Source of the DNA: Nonomuraea soli
GTDB taxonomy: Bacteria; Actinomycetota; Actinomycetes; Streptosporangiales; Streptosporangiaceae
DNA length: 64,000 nucleotides
Direction of reading: 5' to 3'
Assembly: GCF_013761175.1 (NCBI RefSeq)
Contig: NZ_JACDUR010000009.1
Coordinates: forward strand, 62,001-126,000
The position numbers and the translations under genes were made by a program. The stretch's first letter is position 1. Each line of letters begins with the position of its first letter. Positions 1-7,875 of this stretch are shown here, piece by piece. The notes under the pieces were generated by a model. The model was given only the letters and a program-made list of their open reading frames with translations, was not told the origin of the DNA and searched no databases.

Positions 1-40
1 CGTATGGGCGTTCACTGATCTTCCCCCCAGGAGGCACCCC

Positions 41-3000
41 ATGTCCCTGCGGACGCGCCTAGGCGTGTCAGCGCTGGCTCTCGCCGTCCTGTCCACGACG
101 GCGGGCCCGGCCGGTGCGGCGGGATCCGTCGCGGGCAGCCGGCCTGCCGGCGCGGCGACCACGGCGACCACGGCGACCACGGCGACCACGGCGACCAGCG
201 TCACCCTGGTCACCGGCGACCGCGCGCTGGTCAGCACCGGCGCCGGCGGCAAGACCTCGGTCACCCTCGCCACCGATGAGCCCTATGCCACCCGTCAGGT
301 CGGCGACGACCTCTATGTGGTGCCCCAGAGCGCCGCCGCGATGATCGCGGCGGGACGGCTCGACGAGCGCCTGTTCAACGTCTCGGGCCTGATCCGCCAG
401 GGTTACGACGACGCCCGCAGGGACACCCTGCCGCTGATCGTGGACGGGGCGGCGGCGCTGCCGCGTTCCGCGGATGTGACGACGCGGGCCCTGGGTGCTT
501 CAGGCGCCACGGCGGTGCAGGTCAAGAAGACGGCGGCGGGCGCGTTGTTCGACGGTCTGACCGCCGCCAGGTCGATGGCCAAGATCTGGCTCGACGGCCG
601 TGTCTCCGGCGTCGATCTGGACCCGGGCACGGGTGTCGGCCAGACCGGCGCCGAGCAGGTGTGGAAGGCGGGCTTCGACGGCACCGGCACCAGGATCGCC
701 GTGCTGGACAGCGGCTACGACCCCGGCCATCCGGATCTGAAGGGCCAGGTCGCCGCCGCCGAGGACTTCACCGGCAGCGGCACCGCCGCCGACGGGGACG
801 GCCACGGCACCCATGTGGCCTCGACGGCTCTGGGCTCCGGCGCGGCCGACGCCTCGCGCAAGGGCATGGCGCCCGGGGCGAAGCTGCTGGTCGGCCGGGT
901 GCTCGACAGCTGGGGCGGCGGCCAGGAGTCGTGGATCATCGCGGGCATGGAGTGGGCCGTCGCCCAGGGCGCCGATGTGATCAACATGAGCCTGGGCAGC
1001 CAGGAGCCCACCGACTGCACCGACCCGATGAGCGCGGCGGCGCAGCGGCTGAGCGAGCAGAGCAGGAGCCTGTTCGTCATCGCGGCGGGCAACTCGGCCG
1101 CCCGTGAGACCGTCAGCTCTCCCGGCTGCGCGGCCGGGGTGCTGACCGTCGGCGCCGTCGACGCGAAGGGCGAGACCGCGGGCTTCTCCAGCCGCGGCCC
1201 CGTCCTGGGCGACCACCGGGTCAAGCCGGAGATCGCCGCACCCGGCGTGGAGACGGTCGGCGCGGCCAACGGCAGCGTCGGCGGCATCCACTATCTCAAG
1301 ATGTCGGGCACCTCGATGGCGTCGCCGCACGTCGCGGGCGCCGCGGCGCTGGTGCGCCAGGCTCACCCCGGCTGGACGGCGCAGCAGGTGAAGGCCGCCC
1401 TGGTCTCCGGGGTCAAGGCGAACGCCAAGGACCACGTCTACGCGCAGGGCGCGGGCGAGTTGTCCGTGCCCGGCGCCATCGCGGCGAGCGTGCAGGGGCC
1501 GGGCACCGTCGACCTGGGCAGCTTCGCCTGGCCGCACGACGACGGCGAGCGCGCCACCAAGGAGCTCGTGTACACCAACCTCGGTGACCGCGAGGTCAGG
1601 CTGCAGCTGAGGATCGAGGACCTGGCCGGGAAGAACGGCGCCAGGATCCCGCGCGACTCGCTCAAGCTCGGCCGCCACTCGATCACCGTTCCGGCGGGCG
1701 GCACCGCCACGGTGCCGGTCACCGCCGACCCCGACGGCCGTTTCGCCGACGAGGCCTACGGCGAGATCGGCGCCCGCGTCGTCGCCACGGGCCGCGGGGG
1801 CGTGACCGTCACCACGGCGGTCGGCTTCTGGGTGGCCCCGAAGATCGTGAAGCTCACCGTCAAGACGATCGGCCGCGACGGCAACGCCCCCACGGGCATC
1901 AGTTTCGTCGACGTCGTCGGCATGGACGAGGAGCGCGCCACCCGCGCCTACGTGGACGGGAGCCCCGAGACCGTCTACGAGCTGCCGGTCGGCCGCTACG
2001 CGGTCAGCGCCCTGATCCACACCGCGCCCGCGCTGGCCTACCTCGGCGACCCCGAGCTCGAGCTGGAGCGTGACACCACCCTGGTCTACGACGCCCGCAC
2101 GGCGCTGCCGATCCAGGTGAAGACCGACCGGCCTTCCACGCTCTCCTCCGGCGTCCTGCAGTACGGCCGCTGGTGGGACCGCTGGCAGACCGGCGGCGGC
2201 GTGACCGGCCCGATCACCGAGTTCTACGCCGCGCCCTCCTCGACCAGGGCCCGGCTGGGCGGCTTCGAGATGGGCGCGTACCTGCGCGCGACCTTCGACG
2301 GCGGCGTCTACAACCTGGCCTTCATCGACGAGGGCCGGGTCGGCCGCGACCAGTCGCACACCGTCCGCGACAGCCGGCTGGCCGCCGTCGAGGAGACCTG
2401 GTACGGCAAACAGGCCGACGAGCCGGCGGGCGACTACCTGGCGGTGCACCGTCCGTGGTCGGCCAACTCGTTCGGCGGCTGGGACGTGGACTTCACGGTG
2501 CCGGGCAAGCGCCTGTCGCTCTACAGCCCTGACGTCACCTTCGAGCAGATCGCCTATCGCGGCGGCCACCCGCTGTGGCGGGAGACCTGGTACGACATCC
2601 CGCGCACCTACGAGCCCGGCCAGAAGCGCGGCGCCACGTGGCTGCGCATGCCCTCCATGACGGGTCAGTTCCCCGGCTACCACATCGCCGAGCGGCAGGG
2701 TGACCTGATCGGCTACTCGACCTCCCGGTGGAAGGACTCCGACCCCGACCACTACGGGGCCGGCGCCTACTTCGGCGACGCGGGCAACCTGACCCTCAGC
2801 AAGGACGGCCAGGTCCTGGAGACCAGCGCCTGGCCCTTCGGCCAGTTCCTGATCACCGACGGCACCTACGAGCTGACCGGCCGCCAGCTGCGTTTCGGCT
2901 CCTACGACGGCGGCGACCAGGGCGCCATGACCACCACGACCTACCGCTTCACCACCACCCGCCCCCAGGGCGAGGAGGTCGTGGCGCTGCCGTTCCTGGT

Positions 3001-3331
3001 GGTCGGCTACGACGCCGAGGTGGACTCGCGCAACACCGCGGCGCCTGACGCGGTGTTCCCGGTGAGGATCTCGGTCACCGGTCAGCCCGACTACGACGCC
3101 GGTGCGATGGCCTCGGTCAAGGCGTGGGTGTCGACCGACGACCAGAAGGTCTGGGCCGAGGACGAGAGCGCCTGGAGCGAGGTGCCGGTCGCCTTCCGGG
3201 ACGGCGCCTGGGTGGCGAGCGTCGACAACGCCGCCGCGTCCGGCAGGCACGTGTCCATCAAGGTGAGCGCGGTCGACTCGCACGGCAACGCGATCACCCA
3301 GGTGGTCAACCGTTTGTACGGCGTGCGATAG
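41..3331 (+). CDS. Secreted subtilisin-like serine protease (S8 family), 1096 aa
   Basis: An exported endopeptidase of the subtilase family. The N-terminus has a Sec-type signal peptide (basic MSLRTRLG, hydrophobic stretch, AGA/AAG cleavage region near residue 26). The catalytic triad is visible: Asp223 in AVLDSGYDPGHPDL, His255 in DGHGTHVAS and Ser425 in SGTSMASPHVAG, with the oxyanion Asn in IAAGNSA. Residues 27-200 would be a propeptide, the protease core spans about 205-480, and a beta-rich C-terminal region of about 600 residues follows, the size seen in large actinomycete S8 proteases. The start is backed by an AGGAGG box at 29-34. A stem-loop follows the gene, so it is probably a single-gene unit. 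The substrate cannot be told from the sequence. Confidence 0.93.
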   Translation: MSLRTRLGVSALALAVLSTTAGPAGAAGSVAGSRPAGAATTATTATTATTATSVTLVTGDRALVSTGAGGKTSVTLATDEPYATRQVGDDLYVVPQSAAAMIAAGRLDERLFNVSGLIRQGYDDARRDTLPLIVDGAAALPRSADVTTRALGASGATAVQVKKTAAGALFDGLTAARSMAKIWLDGRVSGVDLDPGTGVGQTGAEQVWKAGFDGTGTRIAVLDSGYDPGHPDLKGQVAAAEDFTGSGTAADGDGHGTHVASTALGSGAADASRKGMAPGAKLLVGRVLDSWGGGQESWIIAGMEWAVAQGADVINMSLGSQEPTDCTDPMSAAAQRLSEQSRSLFVIAAGNSAARETVSSPGCAAGVLTVGAVDAKGETAGFSSRGPVLGDHRVKPEIAAPGVETVGAANGSVGGIHYLKMSGTSMASPHVAGAAALVRQAHPGWTAQQVKAALVSGVKANAKDHVYAQGAGELSVPGAIAASVQGPGTVDLGSFAWPHDDGERATKELVYTNLGDREVRLQLRIEDLAGKNGARIPRDSLKLGRHSITVPAGGTATVPVTADPDGRFADEAYGEIGARVVATGRGGVTVTTAVGFWVAPKIVKLTVKTIGRDGNAPTGISFVDVVGMDEERATRAYVDGSPETVYELPVGRYAVSALIHTAPALAYLGDPELELERDTTLVYDARTALPIQVKTDRPSTLSSGVLQYGRWWDRWQTGGGVTGPITEFYAAPSSTRARLGGFEMGAYLRATFDGGVYNLAFIDEGRVGRDQSHTVRDSRLAAVEETWYGKQADEPAGDYLAVHRPWSANSFGGWDVDFTVPGKRLSLYSPDVTFEQIAYRGGHPLWRETWYDIPRTYEPGQKRGATWLRMPSMTGQFPGYHIAERQGDLIGYSTSRWKDSDPDHYGAGAYFGDAGNLTLSKDGQVLETSAWPFGQFLITDGTYELTGRQLRFGSYDGGDQGAMTTTTYRFTTTRPQGEEVVALPFLVVGYDAEVDSRNTAAPDAVFPVRISVTGQPDYDAGAMASVKAWVSTDDQKVWAEDESAWSEVPVAFRDGAWVASVDNAAASGRHVSIKVSAVDSHGNAITQVVNRLYGVR
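155..199 (+). repeat. In-frame 9-bp tandem repeat in the protease propeptide
   Basis: Five copies of GCGACCACG (the last imperfect) encode an Ala-Thr-Thr run directly after the signal peptide. The unit length is a multiple of three, so copy number can change without a frameshift. It is likely a flexible linker. Confidence 0.85.
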
Positions 3332-3342
3332 ACAACCCCCAG

Positions 3343-3379
3343 CGCCCCGCGTCCGTTTCGTTACGGTCGCGGGGCGTTT
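3343..3379 (+). terminator. Rho-independent-type terminator after the S8 protease
   Basis: A perfect 9-bp stem, CGCCCCGCG (3343-3351) pairing with CGCGGGGCG (3368-3376), followed by TTT. It begins 12 bp after the protease stop codon. Confidence 0.75.
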
Positions 3380-3390
3380 CGCACATCTTT

Positions 3391-3407
3391 GGCCGACATA
3401 CTCGGCC
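3391..3407. promoter_or_regulatory. Short palindrome immediately before the TrmB/LuxR-type gene
   Basis: GGCCGA and TCGGCC form a perfect inverted repeat around CATAC, ending 3 bp before the GTG start at 3411. No Shine-Dalgarno sequence fits between them. It could be an operator or an RNA hairpin limiting translation; the sequence does not decide. Confidence 0.35.
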
Positions 3408-3410
3408 ATC

Positions 3411-4400
3411 GTGATCGAAAGCGATGTTCCCGACGACGTGGATCTGAACATCCTGGGCCTGGAACCGGCGGAGGAGCGTGCCTACCGGGCCCTGGTCGAT
3501 CTGGCCGCCGCCTCCCCCGCGGTCCTGGCCGACCGGTTACGGCTGCCCGCCTCCGACGCCCGCAGCCTGCTGCGCCGCCTGGAGAGCCTGGGCCTGGCCA
3601 GCCGCTCGGGCGGCGACCAGGAACGGCACGTGGCCGCCGCTCCCGACCTGGCGTTGCGGGCGATGCTGGTCGCCCGCCGCGACGAACTGCGCCGCAGCGA
3701 GCTGGCCATCAACGAGCTGACCGAGCTCTACCGGCGTACGGCGGGCAGCCGCGCGCCGGGCGACCTGATCGAGGTCGTGATCGGCTCCGACGCCACCCGC
3801 CAGCGGTTCGAGCAGTTGCAGCTGGGCGCCGAGCGCGAGGTGATGGCCTTCGTGACCGCGCCGACCGTGGTGCAGTCGGCCGAGGACAACCCCGCGGAGG
3901 ACGCCGCCGTACGGCGGGGCGTGCGCTACCGGGTGATCCTCGAACGCGACGTGCTCGACGGTCCCGGCGGCCTGAGCCAGGCCGAGCAGGCCACCCGTCA
4001 GGGCGAGGAGGTCGCGGTCGTCGACACCCTGCCGATGAAGATGATCGTCGCCGACCGCTCGGTGGCGCTGGTGCCGCTGAGCTCTCCAGGAGAGGAGCCG
4101 GGGGCGCTGGTCGTGCACGCGCGCGGCCTGCTCGGCGGCCTCATCCGGTTGTTCGAGTGGACGTGGGACCGGGCGGCCAAGCTGCACCTGGGCGCGGAGG
4201 AGGGCGACGAGGACGTCACCGCGCTGGACCGCAAGATCCTCGCGCTGCTGTTCGCCGGGCTGACCGACGAGGCCGTGGCCAAACAGTTGCAGCTGTCGCC
4301 ACGCACGGTGCAGCGCCGGGTACGCCACCTCATGGATCTGTCGGGAGCGACCACTCGGCTGCAGCTGGGTCGTTACGCTCCGGAGCGCGGCTGGGTCTAG
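3411..4400 (+). CDS. TrmB-like / LuxR-type transcriptional regulator, 329 aa
   Basis: Probable cytoplasmic one-component regulator. Residues about 15-75 resemble a TrmB-type winged helix (LGLEPAEERAYRALVDL ... LLRRLESLGLA). The middle (about 100-245) resembles the effector/phospholipase-D-like part of TrmB proteins. The last 60 residues are a LuxR-type helix-turn-helix (DRKILALLFAGLTDEAVAKQLQLSPRTVQRRVRHLM). Two DNA-binding modules in one chain is a recurring actinobacterial layout. The GTG start at 3411 was chosen because the TrmB-type fold begins soon after; no clear ribosome site precedes it, so translation may be leaderless or weak. It lies between the protease and the SARP gene, and its target is unknown. 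Confidence 0.8.
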   Translation: MIESDVPDDVDLNILGLEPAEERAYRALVDLAAASPAVLADRLRLPASDARSLLRRLESLGLASRSGGDQERHVAAAPDLALRAMLVARRDELRRSELAINELTELYRRTAGSRAPGDLIEVVIGSDATRQRFEQLQLGAEREVMAFVTAPTVVQSAEDNPAEDAAVRRGVRYRVILERDVLDGPGGLSQAEQATRQGEEVAVVDTLPMKMIVADRSVALVPLSSPGEEPGALVVHARGLLGGLIRLFEWTWDRAAKLHLGAEEGDEDVTALDRKILALLFAGLTDEAVAKQLQLSPRTVQRRVRHLMDLSGATTRLQLGRYAPERGWV

Positions 4401-4403
4401 GCT

Positions 4404-4528
4404 GAAATATCGAGTAACCGCTAAATCACCGAGCGCTTTCGTGAACGTGAACAAAGCCATTTCAGTGCGTCTCTAATTCGACGGCACTCGTTTACTCTTT
4501 TGAATTGAATATTGCTGGTCGCGATAAC
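4404..4528 (+). promoter_or_regulatory. Promoter region of the SARP gene
   Basis: The 176-bp gap before the SARP gene is unusually AT-rich for this window. It contains TTGAAT at 4500-4505 and GATAAC at 4523-4528, 17 bp apart, a plausible -35/-10 pair. Further upstream, GAAATATCGAGTAACCG (4404-4420) resembles the ATATCG-containing stretch in the central divergent promoter (16549-16565). No other gene is visible in this gap. Confidence 0.45.
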
Positions 4529-4576
4529 GCATGATCCACTTAGCCTGCAGGGTGATGGCTTCGCCGGGGATGGGGT

Positions 4577-7500
4577 ATGGATCAAGACCAATCGTTTCGA
4601 GTGCTCGGTTCACTCGAAATCATCATTGGCGCGAACCGGGTCGCCGTCCGCGGAACCCGCCAGCAGATCATCATGGCGACGCTCATTCTGCGGACCGGCC
4701 AGGTGGTCTCCATCGACCGCCTGGCCGAGGCCATCTGGGGCGACCACCTGCCGCCGACGGCCAGGAACCAGGTCGTCATCTGCGTCTCCAGCCTGCGCAA
4801 GGCCCTGGCCGACGCGGGCGCCCCCGCCGACCTGCTGGGCACCAACGCGCCCGGCTACGTGCTCAACGCCTCCCCCGACCAGGTCGACTCCCTGCACGCC
4901 GACCGGCTGGCGGCCAGGGCGCGCGCCGCGGAGGCCGCCGGCGATCTGGCGGAGGCCGCCCAGCTGTTCGCGCGCGCGTGCGGGTTGTGGCGTGGACCGA
5001 TCCTGGCGGGCATGGAGAGCTCCTTCGTGGAGGGCGAGGCCCGCAGGCTGGAGGACCGGCTGCTCACGCTGACCGAGGAGCGGCTGCGGGTGGAGCTGGC
5101 CCTGGGACGTCACCGCGAGCTCGCCGACGACCTGGCCGCGTTCGTGGAGGCCAATCCGCTGCGCGAGCTGCTGCGTGCCCAGCTCATGCTGGCGCAGTAC
5201 CGCTCGGGCCGCAGGGCGGCGGCCCTCGACACCTACCGGGCGGGCCGCGAGCACCTGATCGCCGAGCTCGGCATCGAACCCGGCACCGAGCTGCGCGAAC
5301 TGCACGAGGCGATCCTGAACGACAGCCCGGAGCTGACCCTCGCCGATCCCCCGCACAAGCCGCCGCCCGCGCCCTCCGCCGAGGAGGCGCACCCGCCGGC
5401 CGCCCAGGATCCGGCGCCCGCGCAGCTGCTGGCGGACGTGCCGCACTTCACCGGGCGCGCCGCCGAGGTCGAGCAGCTCGACACCCTGCTGGAGGAACGG
5501 TCCCGCCAGGGCCTGCTGACCATCGTGCTGATCACCGGCATCGGCGGCGTGGGCAAGTCGGGCCTCGCGGTCCACTGGGCGCACCGCGTGGCCCACCGCT
5601 TCCCCGACGGCCAGCTGTTCGCCGACATGCGCGGCTACGACCTCAACGCCGAACCGCTGAGCGCCGGGGCCGCGATGGACCGGTTCCTGCGCGCCTTCGG
5701 CGTGCGCGGCGAGCGCATCCCCGAAGACCTCGACGAGCGTGCCGCCCAGTTCCGCACCGTGATCGGCAAGCGCAGGGTGCTCGTCCTCCTCGACAACGTG
5801 CGCATGATCGAGCAGGTCAAGCCGCTGCTGCCCGGTTCCGGCCAGTGCTGCGTGATCGTGACCAGCCGCGACCCGCTCGGCGACCTGATCGCCCAGGAGG
5901 GCGCCACCGAGGTGCGCCTCGACGTGCTCGGCGCCGACGACTCGGCCGCCCTGCTCACCGGCATCGCCGACTCGGCGCTGGTCGGCGACGACCCGAACGC
6001 CACGGGCGCGCTCGGCGCGTTGTGCGACGGCCTGCCCCTGGCCCTGCGCATCGTGGGCGCCAAGCTCACGGGCCGCTCCTACTGGACCCCTGCGCGCCTG
6101 GTCAAACGCCTGACCGACGAGCGCCGCAGGCTCGACGAGCTCAGCTACGGGCAGATGACCGTGCGCGCCAGCTTCGCCCTCAGCTACCGCGACCTGAGCC
6201 CGGACGCCGCGCGCATGTTCCGCAGGCTCGGCCTGCTCAGCGCGCCCGACTTCGCCGCCTGGGCGGGCGCCGCTCTGCTCGACATCGGCGAGAGCGAGGC
6301 GGAGGACCTCATCGAGCAGCTCGTCGACGCCCAGATCCTCGAGGTCGTCGGCCGCGACTTCTCCGGGCAGATCCGCTACCGCTTCCACGACCTGGTCAGG
6401 CTCTACGCCAGGGAACGTGCCCAGGCGGAGGAGGACCCGCGGGAGTACCCCCTGGCGCTGAGCCGTACGTTGAGCGCGTGGCTGGCGCTGGCGGAGGAGG
6501 CCCACGAGCGGGAGTACGGCGGAGCCTTCACCCAGTTGCACAGCCCGGTCGAACGGTGGCGGCCCTGCGTGCCGGAGGCGCTGGTCGACCAGCCGCTCGA
6601 CTGGCTCGACGCCGAGCGCAGCGCCCTGGTGGCGGCGGTCTCCCAGGCGGCGGCGCTCGGGCTGCACGAGTTGTGCTGGGACCTGGCGGTCACCTCGACG
6701 ACCCTGTTCGAGGCGCGCAGCTACTTCGACGACTGGCGCCATACCCACGAGGTGGCGCTGTCGGCGTCCAGGGCGGCGGGCGACCGGCGCGGCGAGGCCG
6801 CCATCCTGTGCTCGATGGCCAGCATGTACCTGTTCCAGCAACTGCTGGACAAGGCGGGCGAGCCGCTCGACAAGGCGGTGGCGTTGTGCGAGGAGATCGG
6901 CGAGCCGTACGGTCTGGCGCTGGCGCTGCGCAACCTGTCGCTGCTCGACCGGCTGGCGGGGCGGTTCGGGGAGGCGCTCGACGGCTTCGGCCGGGCCAAG
7001 GAGATCTTCGCGCGGGTCGGCGACCGCTACGCCGAGGCCCACGTGCTCGGCGGCATCGCCCAGGTCCACGTGGACCAGGGGCGGCTGGAGCTGGCCGAGC
7101 CGATGCTCAGGCAGGCGCTGGAGGTCTTCCGCGAGTTGCGCAGCGAGCGCGGCCAGGCGCAGATCCTCAACCGGCTCGGCGAGATCCTGCTGCGCAAGGG
7201 CCGGCTCGTGGAGGCCGAGTCGGCCTGCGAGGCCGCCCTGGTGCTGGTGCGCGAGCGCCGCGACGTGATCGGCCAGGCCTACATCCTGTGCGGCCTGGGC
7301 GAGATCCGACTCATGCAGGAGCGGCCCGAGGCTGCCGCCGAGATCCTCAACGAGGCTCTGATCATCGCCCGCCAGGTGCGGGAGCGGTTCGTGGAGGCCA
7401 AGGTCTGCCTGGCCCTGGGGGCTCTGGAGTCGGGCTCAGGACGGCCGGGCGAGGCCGCGAGGTGGATCGACGCCGCCTGCGCGATCTTCGCCGAGCTGGA

Positions 7501-7684
7501 GATCCGGCTGTGGCGTTTCCGCTCGCTCGTGGCGCTGGGCGAGGTGCTGGCCCTGCAGGAAAAGGATCAGGAGGCTCTGGCCGCACTGGAAAGCTCCCTG
7601 ACCCACTGCGCCGATCAGGAATCGGCCGCGCCGGTCAGGGAGCTCATCGAGGAGATCAGGTCCAGGTGCTGTCGTCCAGTGTGA
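4577..7684 (+). CDS. AfsR/SARP-family regulator with NB-ARC and TPR domains, 1035 aa
   Basis: Probable pathway-specific activator of the lipopeptide cluster. Order of parts: OmpR-like winged helix (residues 5-95, FRVLGSLEI ... QVVICVSSLRKAL), bacterial transcriptional activation domain (about 100-250, ending ELRELHEAIL), a proline-rich linker, an NB-ARC STAND ATPase (about 290-600) with an intact P-loop GIGGVGKS (Lys327), and a helical TPR-type C-terminus (about 690-1030). STAND regulators are held inactive until the repeat region senses a ligand. SARPs usually bind direct repeats next to the -35 region. The ATG at 4577 starts exactly at the winged helix. The 3' end overlaps, tail-to-tail by 29 bp, a small secreted-peptide gene; I infer that the mature peptide may be the TPR ligand. 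Confidence 0.9.
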   Translation: MDQDQSFRVLGSLEIIIGANRVAVRGTRQQIIMATLILRTGQVVSIDRLAEAIWGDHLPPTARNQVVICVSSLRKALADAGAPADLLGTNAPGYVLNASPDQVDSLHADRLAARARAAEAAGDLAEAAQLFARACGLWRGPILAGMESSFVEGEARRLEDRLLTLTEERLRVELALGRHRELADDLAAFVEANPLRELLRAQLMLAQYRSGRRAAALDTYRAGREHLIAELGIEPGTELRELHEAILNDSPELTLADPPHKPPPAPSAEEAHPPAAQDPAPAQLLADVPHFTGRAAEVEQLDTLLEERSRQGLLTIVLITGIGGVGKSGLAVHWAHRVAHRFPDGQLFADMRGYDLNAEPLSAGAAMDRFLRAFGVRGERIPEDLDERAAQFRTVIGKRRVLVLLDNVRMIEQVKPLLPGSGQCCVIVTSRDPLGDLIAQEGATEVRLDVLGADDSAALLTGIADSALVGDDPNATGALGALCDGLPLALRIVGAKLTGRSYWTPARLVKRLTDERRRLDELSYGQMTVRASFALSYRDLSPDAARMFRRLGLLSAPDFAAWAGAALLDIGESEAEDLIEQLVDAQILEVVGRDFSGQIRYRFHDLVRLYARERAQAEEDPREYPLALSRTLSAWLALAEEAHEREYGGAFTQLHSPVERWRPCVPEALVDQPLDWLDAERSALVAAVSQAAALGLHELCWDLAVTSTTLFEARSYFDDWRHTHEVALSASRAAGDRRGEAAILCSMASMYLFQQLLDKAGEPLDKAVALCEEIGEPYGLALALRNLSLLDRLAGRFGEALDGFGRAKEIFARVGDRYAEAHVLGGIAQVHVDQGRLELAEPMLRQALEVFRELRSERGQAQILNRLGEILLRKGRLVEAESACEAALVLVRERRDVIGQAYILCGLGEIRLMQERPEAAAEILNEALIIARQVRERFVEAKVCLALGALESGSGRPGEAARWIDAACAIFAELEIRLWRFRSLVALGEVLALQEKDQEALAALESSLTHCADQESAAPVRELIEEIRSRCCRPV

Positions 7685-7802
7685 CGATGGGGCCGGGGGT
7701 GGGGGCTGCGGAGACGGCGGTGGCGGCGGTGCCCGCGACGGGGGCGGCGACCAGGCCGGCTACCAGGACGAACTTCGCGCTCCACGCCATCCGCTTCGAC
7801 AT
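7656..7802 (-). CDS. Small secreted peptide precursor (48 aa), candidate signalling peptide
   Basis: Too short for routine gene calling but well supported. Translation from ATG 7802 begins MSKRMAWSAKFVLVAGLVAA: a basic start, a hydrophobic core and an Ala-rich cleavage region (TAVSAA), then a short polar tail PTPGPIVTLDDSTWT and TGA. A GAGGG box precedes the ATG at suitable spacing. The mature product would be about 13-16 residues with an acidic/Trp end and no Cys, so it is not an evident lanthipeptide or defensin. It is convergent with, and overlaps by 29 bp, the gene of the TPR-containing SARP. Its promoter carries the 23-bp element that is also found before the XRE regulator at 41717. I infer an exported autoinducing peptide read by a TPR regulator, in the manner of the RRNPP systems of Firmicutes. 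Function is unproven. Confidence 0.72.
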   Translation of the reverse strand: MSKRMAWSAKFVLVAGLVAAPVAGTAATAVSAAPTPGPIVTLDDSTWT

Positions 7803-7831
7803 CTGATTCCCTCTCTCGTCGTCTGAGAAGG

Positions 7832-7875
7832 ACGGTATGGAGCGCCGGATACCCGTCGATATCGCGTCGGCTACC
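7832..7875 (-). promoter_or_regulatory. Promoter of the peptide gene with a 23-bp shared element
   Basis: On the minus strand, positions 7875-7853 hold a 23-bp element that begins GGTAGCCG and contains GCGATATCGACGG. Then come 15 bp and a TACCGT -10-like box (7837-7832). The same element, with 22 of 23 bases identical, lies at 41646-41668, also followed by 15 bp and TACGGT. An extra GGTAGCCG copy lies 11 bp upstream (7886-7879); that is the repeat period typical of SARP sites. The element overlaps the stop codon of the amidase gene. Confidence 0.68.

Noticed and set aside
500-3451. Very long minus-strand open frame (983 codons) opposite the S8 protease
   Set aside because: It is a shadow of the GC-rich protease gene: the protease frame shows a full catalytic triad and signal peptide, while the antisense translation is low-complexity Arg/Gly/Ala/Val-rich with no motif.
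7656-7802. The 48-codon frame as random sequence opposite the SARP gene end
   Set aside because: It has a ribosome site, a convincing signal peptide, a promoter with a conserved element, and most of it (7685-7802) lies outside the SARP gene, so it was kept as a gene.
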